Source: Bacteroidales bacterium (lineage in GTDB: Bacteria > Bacteroidota > Bacteroidia > Bacteroidales > VadinHA17). From it: a stretch of 6,831 nucleotides of DNA. Position 1 is the first letter of the stretch. Each line of letters begins with the position of its first letter. Position numbers and translations under genes: made by a program. The notes below the pieces were generated by a model. It saw only the letters and a list, made by a program, of their open reading frames with translations. It was not told the DNA's origin and did no database searches. Positions 1 to 6,746 of this stretch are shown here, one piece after another. The stretch covers positions 1 to 6,831 of the forward strand of contig JADGPV010000102.1 in NCBI GenBank assembly GCA_017882245.1, in the 5' to 3' direction.

Positions 1-903
1 CTTACCAACTGGCAGACCTTCTTTAAAAACATTGTCATTACCCTTCTGGTTGTTTTTGTCTTTAGCGGGAGAAATGACCGCACCGGCACTCTCCCTGTAA
101 GATCAGGGCTAAATGCAACGCTGGCAGTTGCTTTTCTTTTCCTTCTCTTCATGCGTTATAACCTGGCATATCAGCCTCTCATTGATTTCAGGCCATTTAA
201 GGTCGGGACCAACCTTCCGGAAGCGATGTCGATACCCAATGATGCACAAGCCGATAAATATGATATCAGATTTATTTATGAGAAGGACAGCGTCCGGAAA
301 GAGTTTACCCTGAATGATTACCCTGCTAACGATACGACATGGAAATTCATTGATCAGAAATCGGTTCTTATCTCCCGCGGCTATGTTCCGCCGATACACG
401 ATTTCACGCTGGTTAACGACCAGGGTGCTGACATGACTGACCAGGTCATCCGGAGCGAAGGCGATGTAGTGCTGATGATTGCCCGGAGGCTCGATAAATC
501 AGACAGGGACGGTTTGGTGAAAGGATATGACCTCGGGTTAGCCCTTCAGGAGAAAGGCAGGAAATTCTATATTGTGACAGCCACTCCTTTTGAGGAGGCA
601 AGACGCCTGATCGTAGGTTTTAATGCCCTGTTTGCAGATGAGGTGACACTTAAGACAGTGATCAGATCAGATCCGGGTTTTGTACTCCTTCACAATGGTA
701 CTGTGATGGCTAAATGGTCATTCCATGGATTACCGGACAAGGAGGCTCTCTCTGGAGATCTGAACGCTCTGGCATTGAAAACCAATACACAAAAAAACGT
801 TAATCTTGTCATTATAAGTACATTACTGGCGATTTCACTTATTATTGCTATCACACTTCCTTTCAGAGTGGCAAACAATGATCACGTTAAAAACAGAGAT
901 TAA
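1..903 (+). CDS. DoxX-family membrane protein of the BT_3928 type, C-terminal part (5' end outside window)
   Basis: The frame is open from the first base, so the gene starts upstream; 300 residues are visible, ending in TAA. Two hydrophobic segments, at about visible residues 9-22 and 37-51, look like the last helices of a DoxX-type membrane domain. A soluble region of roughly 200 residues follows, then a C-terminal transmembrane helix at about 267-288 and a short polar tail. The soluble part carries signatures I recall from Bacteroidota BT_3928-like proteins: IYEKD, KEFTLNDYPANDTTWKF, GYVPPIHDF and TLKTVIRSDPGFVLL. Its later half resembles a thioredoxin-like fold, but the visible 300 residues contain no cysteine, so no CXXC redox centre is present. 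No biochemical role is established that I know of; DoxX membership suggests an envelope or redox-related function only loosely. It lies 15 bases before tpiA on the same strand, an order I recall from other Bacteroidota. Family call is confident, function unknown. Confidence 0.85.
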   Translation, partial: LTNWQTFFKNIVITLLVVFVFSGRNDRTGTLPVRSGLNATLAVAFLFLLFMRYNLAYQPLIDFRPFKVGTNLPEAMSIPNDAQADKYDIRFIYEKDSVRKEFTLNDYPANDTTWKFIDQKSVLISRGYVPPIHDFTLVNDQGADMTDQVIRSEGDVVLMIARRLDKSDRDGLVKGYDLGLALQEKGRKFYIVTATPFEEARRLIVGFNALFADEVTLKTVIRSDPGFVLLHNGTVMAKWSFHGLPDKEALSGDLNALALKTNTQKNVNLVIISTLLAISLIIAITLPFRVANNDHVKNRD

Positions 904-918
904 AATATAAACTGAACA

Positions 919-1677
919 ATGAGAAAAAAAATAGTAGCAGGCAACTGGAAAATGAATATGGAACTGAGCGAGGGTGTTGCCTTTGCCACCGCCATTAACA
1001 GTTATTTTAAGGATCATCCGCTGAAGGATAAAGAAGTCATCCTGTGTACGCCTTTCATACATCTTGGAACTGTCAGTTCGCTGCTTACTGTAAAGGGACT
1101 GACCGCCGGGGCACAGAACTGCAATGATCATAAGTCCGGGGCCTTCACAGGAGAGATTTCGGCAGTAATGATACGCAGCACTGGTGCCGCCAGTGTCATA
1201 ATTGGCCACTCGGAGCGCCGTAGCTATTATGGTGAAGATGATACACTTCTTGCCGCCAAGACAGTTGAAGCCCTCCGCAATGGCCTGAGGGTAATTTTCT
1301 GTTGCGGTGAAGTACTGCCAGAGAGAGAAAAAAACAATCATTTTGAAGTTGTCAGGAGACAACTTGATAAAGGCCTTTTCACTCTTCCTGTCGAAGAATT
1401 CAGGAAATGTGTTATAGCATATGAGCCCGTATGGGCCATAGGGACGGGAGTTACTGCCACTCCAAACCAGGCGCAGGAGATGCATCATTTTATCCGTGAT
1501 ATTATTAAAAACCAATACGGACCCGATGTAGCGTCAGATACAACAATCCTTTATGGAGGAAGCTGCAAGGCCTCAAATGCCGCTGAGTTGTTTGCCAATC
1601 CTGATGTCGATGGCGGACTGATCGGGGGAGCATCGCTGGCAAAGGATGAATTCTGCAGCATTGTGAATGCATTGTAA
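919..1677 (+). CDS. tpiA: Triose-phosphate isomerase
   Basis: This 252-residue protein has the normal length for the enzyme, which interconverts dihydroxyacetone phosphate and glyceraldehyde 3-phosphate in cytosolic glycolysis and gluconeogenesis. All catalytic elements are visible. The N-terminal NWKMN gives Asn9 and Lys11; GHSERR gives the electrophilic His97 and the conserved Glu99; AYEPVWAIGTG gives the catalytic base Glu169 followed by the mobile loop 6. The phosphate-binding YGGS lies at 212-215 and the GGLIGGASL segment at 232-240. The conserved cysteine appears as CCGE at 128-131. YGGSCK in place of the commoner YGGSV is a form I associate with Bacteroidota. The ATG at 919 puts the N-terminus (MRKKIVAGNWK) at the position expected for the family. 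There is no clear Shine-Dalgarno sequence upstream. The gene looks intact and is probably co-transcribed with both neighbours. No residue is abnormal. Confidence 0.98.
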   Translation: MRKKIVAGNWKMNMELSEGVAFATAINSYFKDHPLKDKEVILCTPFIHLGTVSSLLTVKGLTAGAQNCNDHKSGAFTGEISAVMIRSTGAASVIIGHSERRSYYGEDDTLLAAKTVEALRNGLRVIFCCGEVLPEREKNNHFEVVRRQLDKGLFTLPVEEFRKCVIAYEPVWAIGTGVTATPNQAQEMHHFIRDIIKNQYGPDVASDTTILYGGSCKASNAAELFANPDVDGGLIGGASLAKDEFCSIVNAL

Positions 1678-1684
1678 TCACCTG

Positions 1685-4057
1685 ATGAAAAAGATCATCT
1701 TCACACTCCTTGCAGCAGCTGCCCTTTCATTTCCGGCAGCGGGGCAGGTTTCAATCCAGTTTTCCGGTGATGCCTCAAAATTCACGACCGAACTGACGGC
1801 ATTTATGGGAACACTTGTCAGTAAGCCGCAAAAAGCTGAGGTTAATCTTTTTATTTCTTTGTACGACAGCACATGTTTTTCACGGGAAACTAAAGACGGG
1901 ATAATTAATGTAGCCAGCCAGCTCAGGGGCCGAAGGGTAAGTCAGGTCCCCGGGTTTATTTTCTACGTGCGAACACTCGCTGACTTTATCAAGACCGGGC
2001 AGACTTCAAATGAGGTCAGCGCATGGCTCTCCGGCCTGAGTGAAATGGCCTTTGACCCCCGCTTCACAAATGCATCGATTGAAAAATTCATCGAAGTGAC
2101 CGGCCTGCTGCTGGTTGACAACACCCTTTATTCTGAAGGCTCGGTCAGCTGGAAGACTGAGGGCGGATCAGTCGAGTTTGCGCGCGATACGGTCCTGAAG
2201 ATTGACATCAAAACTGTTACCCTTAAGTGCTTCCTGAGCAAAGACAGCACAGAAATTTATGACTTTTCAGGTACCTATTATCCTGATGTCTTTCGTCTGC
2301 ATTGTGATAAGGGAACAGTGACCTGGGAGAAAGCCGGCTATGATCGTTCAAAAGTCTTTGCAACAGTTTCCGATTTTGACATTGATGTCACGAAGAGCGA
2401 ATTTACCTGTGACTCATCCCTGCTGACCCAAACGACCTACTTCCACGAGCCGGTGAAGGGTAAACTGACAGACAGAGCAGTGGAGATAGCCTCGCCTGAC
2501 AAAGCCACGATGCCTCGTTTTGAGACCTATGATACCAGATTCTTCATTGATGATATTTATAAGGGGGTAGATTATGAGGGAGGGCTGACTCTTGAAGGTG
2601 CCGTTGTCACAGGGACCGGCTCAAACTGGTTTCCGGCAAATATCAAACTCTACAGAAATGATACCCTGGCTATGAGGCTTGTGTCAAGGACCTTCATACT
2701 TTCTCAGAGATCCATCAGCAGTTATGAATCATCAGCCACCCTCTATCTGGGCAAAGATTCAATTTATCATTCAAACCTTGGTTTCTCATATAACACCAGC
2801 ACAAGGGAGGTCAGTCTGTTCCGCACAAAAAGCCCCCTGTCACGCAGCCCCTATTTTGATTCTTATCATAATCTGGATCTTTATTTTGAGAATTTTTCAT
2901 GGGACATGGATGATCAGTTCATCACTCTGTCCCGTACCAGAGGCTCGTCAATAGGCGCTGCAAAATTTGAATCAGTCTCTTTTTATAATGAAGCAAACTT
3001 TTTCAGGCTCATGCGGCTTGATGATGTACATCCCCTTTACCGTATCAGGGACTATGCGAAGAGCTACGGTTCTGACGTATTCCCGGTGGAAGGGTTCGCA
3101 AAATGGATGAAGATGCCTGTTGAGCAGGCTACAGCCCTCTGCATTGAGCTGGCCAATAACGGTTTCCTTTTCTATGACCGCAACTTCAATGAGGTGGTCA
3201 TCAAGAAAAAGGTCGATGACTATATAGCTTCCTTTGCCAAAAAGAAGGATTACGATGCCATCACAATCAACAGTGAGGCCAGAGACCAGGAAGAGAATGC
3301 CACTCTTGATCTGAAGAATTATAACCTCAATCTCGCGGGAGTGAGTATGGTATCACTCAGTGACTCTCAGAAGGTAGCAATTATGCCTTACAATGGTCGC
3401 CTGATGGTTGGAAAAAACCGGGCCATTTCATTTGACGGGGTTGTTAAAGCAGGTCTCTTCACCATATACGGCAAACAATTCTCATTTAATTATGACACCT
3501 TCTACGTTAGACTTGCAAAAATCGACTCCATCCGGATTGCAGTAGAGACAGATGAAAGGGACGCTTTCGGCAAGCCGGTAATAAAGAATATTGACAACCT
3601 TATACAACTTGGCTCGGCGAACTTGTTTATTGATGACCCGAGAAATAAATCGGGCCTCAGGCGGTTGCAGCAATACCCTATCATTAATGCATTGACATAC
3701 TCATACATTTTTTATGACAATATCCCGAATCTTGAGGGCATCTATCCACGGGAGAAGTTTTACTTCCGGATCGATCCATTCACTTACAGCAATATAGACC
3801 ATTACAACAATACCGCCATGGCTCTTAACGGTGAATTTGTCGGGGGAGGCATCACAGAGCCCATGAGGCAGACTCTCACAGTCCAGCCTGACACATCGCT
3901 TGGTTTTTCCATGACGATTGCGCCTGAAGGTATACCGATATATAGTGGCAGGGGGAAACTCTATGATCATCTCAGCATGAGTAATTCGGGACTTATCGGA
4001 AGCGGCAGGATTGATCACCTCACCGCTACTGCAGTGTCGGATACTTTCCTGTTTTAG
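1685..4057 (+). CDS. Large exported protein of unknown function, N-terminal part, ended by an in-frame TAG
   Basis: This is the first 790 codons of what appears to be a longer gene. I chose the ATG at 1685 because it begins a clear Sec signal peptide: MKK, a hydrophobic core IIFTLLAAAALSF, and AAG|Q with likely cleavage after residue 20. An earlier in-frame ATG at 1667 would overlap tpiA and put six polar residues (MHCNHL) in front. The chosen start lies 7 bases after tpiA. No lipobox cysteine is seen. The mature part is rich in alternating polar and hydrophobic residues with many Gly, Asp, Thr and aromatic positions, suggesting extensive beta structure in the periplasm or outer envelope. Residues about 466-516 are different: a helical stretch then GFLFYDRNFNEVVIKKK, resembling a winged-helix layout. 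No catalytic motif is recognised. I recall similar proteins of about 1,500 residues annotated as hypothetical in Bacteroidota. The frame stays open beyond the stop into the next entry, so this is probably a truncated product. Confidence 0.75.
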   Translation: MKKIIFTLLAAAALSFPAAGQVSIQFSGDASKFTTELTAFMGTLVSKPQKAEVNLFISLYDSTCFSRETKDGIINVASQLRGRRVSQVPGFIFYVRTLADFIKTGQTSNEVSAWLSGLSEMAFDPRFTNASIEKFIEVTGLLLVDNTLYSEGSVSWKTEGGSVEFARDTVLKIDIKTVTLKCFLSKDSTEIYDFSGTYYPDVFRLHCDKGTVTWEKAGYDRSKVFATVSDFDIDVTKSEFTCDSSLLTQTTYFHEPVKGKLTDRAVEIASPDKATMPRFETYDTRFFIDDIYKGVDYEGGLTLEGAVVTGTGSNWFPANIKLYRNDTLAMRLVSRTFILSQRSISSYESSATLYLGKDSIYHSNLGFSYNTSTREVSLFRTKSPLSRSPYFDSYHNLDLYFENFSWDMDDQFITLSRTRGSSIGAAKFESVSFYNEANFFRLMRLDDVHPLYRIRDYAKSYGSDVFPVEGFAKWMKMPVEQATALCIELANNGFLFYDRNFNEVVIKKKVDDYIASFAKKKDYDAITINSEARDQEENATLDLKNYNLNLAGVSMVSLSDSQKVAIMPYNGRLMVGKNRAISFDGVVKAGLFTIYGKQFSFNYDTFYVRLAKIDSIRIAVETDERDAFGKPVIKNIDNLIQLGSANLFIDDPRNKSGLRRLQQYPIINALTYSYIFYDNIPNLEGIYPREKFYFRIDPFTYSNIDHYNNTAMALNGEFVGGGITEPMRQTLTVQPDTSLGFSMTIAPEGIPIYSGRGKLYDHLSMSNSGLIGSGRIDHLTATAVSDTFLF

Positions 4058-4327
4058 TCTGAATTCATGGTCACCAGGGCTCATACCTTCACTATGAGTC
4101 GCGATACATTAAACAGATTCCCCGAGCTCAAATCTGCGGACGTGGATATTGAGTGGCTCACCGGACCTGATGAATGGTATGCCGAAAACAACTCCGGCAA
4201 AGAGTTCAGCATGTTCGCTAACGGTACAACGTTGAACGGAACCCTGATCCTACGGCCTGCAAGTCTTGATGGAAAGGGTGAGGTAAATATTACGGATGCC
4301 CGGATAACATCTGAGACCTTCAGTTTC
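3971..4327 (+). repeat. Two copies of a 28-residue beta-type protein motif flanking the in-frame stop
   Basis: The residues encoded at 3971-4054 and 4244-4327 align without gaps over 28 positions. Shared positions are Leu1, Leu8, Gly10, Gly12, Ala19, Ser23, Thr25, Phe26 and Phe28, with conservative matches such as Ile/Val14 and Asp/Glu24. The first copy ends directly before the TAG and the second is followed by Gly. Similarity at positions beyond the stop (Ser/Thr, Met/Ile, Phe/Tyr, Met/Leu) suggests the unit continues through it. The repeat is at protein level only; the DNA copies are well diverged. Confidence 0.5.
4055..4057 (+). other. In-frame TAG codon splitting one long reading frame
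   Basis: The TAG is codon 791 of the frame that begins at 1685. Three sense codons (Ser-Glu-Phe) follow, then the ATG at 4067, and the same frame runs on to the TGA at 6179-6181. No base needs to be inserted or deleted to join the halves, so this is a nonsense codon, not a frameshift. Tyr (TAT/TAC), Gln (CAG), Glu (GAG), Lys (AAG), Leu (TTG), Ser (TCG) and Trp (TGG) codons are one substitution away. The sequence alone cannot separate true mutation, sequencing error, readthrough and suppression. Confidence 0.9.
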
Positions 4328-6181
4328 GGAACGAATACAATTGATGCTGATACATCAGATTATTATCTCAAAGCTCTGAGAGGAAACGGGTACGGCTTTG
4401 TAGCTACAAACGCCAACTCCCATGTGAACTTCCCTGAGCAGCGCGCAACCTTCAGCCTTAATACTGATTCGTCAATGGTAATTTTTCCGGAGATAGAGTA
4501 CATTTCAAAGATGACCAACTTTGAATATGACATGGGAACCAAAGTTCTGGACATGTCGCAAAAGGGAAGGGAATCTGCTGCTCTGATGGCGGCGGACCAG
4601 CTGCTGAAGGTGCCGCGCGGCATGGTAGAGAAGCCTACCTTTATCTCTACCAACAACATGAAAGACACAATTAAATTTCAGTCCGGTTCAGCATCATACT
4701 TCCTACAGGATGAGTATGTCAAAGCCAAGGGTGTCAATTATATACCCGTTGCTGATGCATTGATTCAACCGGGTGAAGGAATTCTTTACATTGGTAAAGG
4801 AGCAAAGATAAGGGAGACCGACAGCGCAGTAGTGGCCATAAACAACAAACATCTGATCCATAATGCAAAACTTAACATTGAAAGCAGCGCAAACTACTAT
4901 GGTTCAGGAAAGTATGATTATATTGATGAAGACGGCAGAAGTCAGGTGATAGAATTCTCTGAAATAAAGGTTGACACTTTGGTCACGAAAGCCCAGGGAT
5001 TTATTCCTGTAACTCAGAACTTCACCCTCAGTCCCGCCTTCTCTTACACAGGAGATGTTTCCCTCCGTGCAAATGACGATCATCTGACCTTCACAGGGGC
5101 AGCCGGAATTATCACAAACTGTAAAAAGATCAATAACAGTCCTGTAAAATTCAGTGCTGTAATTGATCCAAAGAACATTCTAATTCCAATCAGCGACAAG
5201 CCAAGGGACCTAAATGATAATCTTCTCTTTTCAGGCACATATATTTCGCTGGACTCTGCAGGTGTATACGGGACCTTCCTCTCTGAGAGGAAGACCTGGA
5301 GTGATAACCCCATTCTGAATGCGCAGGGTTTCCTTTTCCACGACAAAGGGGCAGGAAGATACAGGATAGCTTCTATGGAGAAGCTTGCTGACCTCAGTAT
5401 GCACGGCAACATGATAACTTTCGACAGAAACTACTGCAATCTTGTCAGCGAAGGCAAGTTAAGCTTCGGCGTTAATTATGACCTTGTGACCCTTAGCAGC
5501 TCCGGACGGGTTGTCCACAATACCGATTCTTCGCTGGTGGATGTGCAGTCTATCCTTGGCTTCTCATTTTATTTCAGCCCGGAGGCCCTAAAGATGATGG
5601 CTGACGATATACGCATGGTTCCGACCCTGAAAGCAGTTAACCTCTCTTCAGAGTTCAACAAGAAAGCAATGGATGATCTGATCGGTGTGGAAGCGGCAAA
5701 AGTTCTCTCAGAAGAGCTTCAGCTCTTCGGTATGACGAGCTCGCTTCCTAAAGAATACTCTTATCAGATCCTGCTGAACGATGTGAAGCTGGAGTGGAAT
5801 CCTTACTCACAGTCGTTCATTTCGCAAGGAAAGATCGGAATAGGGTTCATCGGAAACATGCCATTGAATACTTATGTTGACGGCTGGATAGAGCTGCAGA
5901 GAAAGAGATCGGGCGATCTGCTTGATATTTATCTTAAAGCAAATGATAATGTCTGGTACTGGTTCTCCTATTTCAGGGGGGTTATGATGAGCTATTCGTC
6001 TAACAATACATACAATACACTGCTTGGAGAAATTAAAGATAAGCAAAGGAAGGATCCTAAATCCAGCGCACTTACCGGTGAATATGAATACATGGTAGGC
6101 CTTCCCGAGCGGCTTAGCAGATTCCTACGAAGGATGGAGAGCGGAGGGAAAGGTTACGATGACGGAAATTATGATCAGTGA
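4067..6181 (+). CDS. Continuation of the large exported protein, C-terminal part after the in-frame stop
   Basis: These 704 residues continue the frame of the preceding entry. The stated start is simply the first ATG after the TAG. It has no Shine-Dalgarno sequence and no signal peptide, and it lies inside a sequence motif rather than at a domain edge, so independent translation is doubtful. If it were made alone it would stay in the cytoplasm, away from where the N-terminal part goes. Composition matches the first half: beta-rich with recurring Phe/Tyr-x-Gly strands. Residues about 497-560 form a more helical section (SPEALKMMADDIRM, EAAKVLSEELQLFG). About 555-690 is an aromatic-rich C-terminal region including LDIYLKANDNVWYWFSYFRG and GEYEYMVGLPERLSRFLRRM, then a hydrophilic tail. 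No enzymatic motif is seen. The stop codon overlaps the convergent phosphoesterase gene. As an ancestral gene the pair would encode 1,498 residues. Confidence is high that it was coding, low that it is a separate gene. Confidence 0.7.
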   Translation: MVTRAHTFTMSRDTLNRFPELKSADVDIEWLTGPDEWYAENNSGKEFSMFANGTTLNGTLILRPASLDGKGEVNITDARITSETFSFGTNTIDADTSDYYLKALRGNGYGFVATNANSHVNFPEQRATFSLNTDSSMVIFPEIEYISKMTNFEYDMGTKVLDMSQKGRESAALMAADQLLKVPRGMVEKPTFISTNNMKDTIKFQSGSASYFLQDEYVKAKGVNYIPVADALIQPGEGILYIGKGAKIRETDSAVVAINNKHLIHNAKLNIESSANYYGSGKYDYIDEDGRSQVIEFSEIKVDTLVTKAQGFIPVTQNFTLSPAFSYTGDVSLRANDDHLTFTGAAGIITNCKKINNSPVKFSAVIDPKNILIPISDKPRDLNDNLLFSGTYISLDSAGVYGTFLSERKTWSDNPILNAQGFLFHDKGAGRYRIASMEKLADLSMHGNMITFDRNYCNLVSEGKLSFGVNYDLVTLSSSGRVVHNTDSSLVDVQSILGFSFYFSPEALKMMADDIRMVPTLKAVNLSSEFNKKAMDDLIGVEAAKVLSEELQLFGMTSSLPKEYSYQILLNDVKLEWNPYSQSFISQGKIGIGFIGNMPLNTYVDGWIELQRKRSGDLLDIYLKANDNVWYWFSYFRGVMMSYSSNNTYNTLLGEIKDKQRKDPKSSALTGEYEYMVGLPERLSRFLRRMESGGKGYDDGNYDQ

Positions 6182-6186
6182 TCATA
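6170..6186. repeat. 17-base palindrome spanning the two convergent stop codons
   Basis: TATGATCAGTGATCATA has 8-base arms that pair perfectly around one central base. Read on the plus strand it encodes Tyr-Asp-Gln-stop, the end of the large protein. Read on the minus strand it encodes Tyr-Asp-His-stop, the end of the phosphoesterase. Both genes therefore end with nearly the same codons, in register. The one-base centre and AT-rich arms, with no following T run, make a conventional terminator hairpin unlikely. Confidence 0.7.
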
Positions 6187-6684
6187 GCTCCGTCCCCTTT
6201 TCCCAAATTCAATTACCTCCATATCGCATATTTTTTCGTCATCGATGCTGAAGCGGAGAATGGTCATCACCTTATGCATGCCCGTTCTGCCGGCTGAGCC
6301 CGGGTTAATGCAAAGCATGTTGTATTTTTTGTCGAAGATCACTTTTAATATATGAGAATGACCGCAGACGAAAATATCAGGGTTGTGTTCCTTTATCAGA
6401 TCCAGTGCTCTGGGAGAGTAGTGTCCGGGGTATCCGCCAATGTGAATAATAAGAACACGTTTTTTACCGGTAACGAAAGAGAGGTACTCCTTTGTCGCGC
6501 TTCTGACCTTAAAATCGTCACAGTTTCCCCAGACAGCCTTAAGCGGTTTGAAAGCTTCAAGTCCGGTAATGACAGCCAGATCACCTGCATCACCGGCATG
6601 CCAGATCTCATCGACAGCTGCAAAATGCTCATAAACAGCAGGGTCAACCCAACCATGAGTGTCTGATATCACTCCTATCTTCAT
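6175..6684 (-). CDS. YfcE/MJ0936-type metallophosphoesterase (phosphodiesterase)
   Basis: This 169-residue protein is a calcineurin-like phosphoesterase of the small YfcE/MJ0936 class, soluble and probably cytosolic, hydrolysing phosphodiesters with two divalent metal ions (often Mn in the family). The full metal-binding set is visible: SDTHG gives Asp8 and His10, HAGD gives Asp32, GNCD gives Asn54, His81 lies in IIHIGG, and GHSH gives His109 and His111. NPGS at 127-130 is also typical of the family. Length fits family members of about 160-185 residues. The ATG at 6682-6684 puts the first motif at residues 7-11, as expected. The physiological substrate cannot be told from sequence. The gene converges on the large exported protein with a 7-base overlap at the stops and is divergent from rsmE, so it is transcribed separately from the tpiA run. 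It appears intact. Confidence 0.94.
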   Translation of the reverse strand: MKIGVISDTHGWVDPAVYEHFAAVDEIWHAGDAGDLAVITGLEAFKPLKAVWGNCDDFKVRSATKEYLSFVTGKKRVLIIHIGGYPGHYSPRALDLIKEHNPDIFVCGHSHILKVIFDKKYNMLCINPGSAGRTGMHKVMTILRFSIDDEKICDMEVIEFGKRGRSYDH

Positions 6685-6746
6685 CTGGCGAAATAATAAA
6701 AATTACAAATGCTAAAATCAATAAATTTGTGCTAAGAAGAGCAACA
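6685..6746. promoter_or_regulatory. AT-rich divergent intergenic region with a candidate rsmE promoter element
   Basis: These 62 bases lie between the start codons of the phosphoesterase and rsmE and must hold whatever starts both genes locally. On the plus strand TAAATTTG at 6722-6729 matches the Bacteroidota -7 consensus TAnnTTTG exactly and ends 17 bases before the rsmE ATG, a sensible distance for a short leader. I find no good TTTG -33 partner. On the minus strand TAGCATTTG (6706-6714) is close to the consensus but has one extra spacer base. A purine stretch AAGAAGAG at 6734-6741 could be a weak ribosome-binding site for rsmE. Confidence 0.45.

Noticed and set aside
835..1515. 226-codon open frame on the minus strand
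   Set aside because: It lies opposite tpiA, whose coding is certain, and its translation shows no recognisable family or sensible domain pattern.
1667..1684. Earlier in-frame ATG for the large exported protein
   Set aside because: It overlaps the end of tpiA and adds MHCNHL before a well-formed signal peptide that begins at 1685.
4055..4057. Whole-genome reassignment of TAG, as in some crAss-like phages
   Set aside because: The neighbouring genes are ordinary bacterial housekeeping genes and no other internal TAG is present in them, so there is no positive support for a changed code.
4040..4070. Frameshift as the cause of the split
   Set aside because: Both halves are in the same frame, so a single nonsense codon is enough; no insertion or deletion is needed.
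3701..4084. 127-codon minus-strand open frame across the in-frame TAG
   Set aside because: It is a shadow of the large gene. Its translation has no recognisable motif, and it does not explain the strong plus-strand coding on both sides.
6170..6186. Bidirectional intrinsic terminator
   Set aside because: The one-base centre leaves no proper loop without opening the AT-rich stem, and neither strand has a U-tract after it.
6352..6666. 104-codon plus-strand frame opposite the phosphoesterase
   Set aside because: The minus strand encodes a full set of metal-binding motifs; the plus-strand frame has none and is an antisense shadow.
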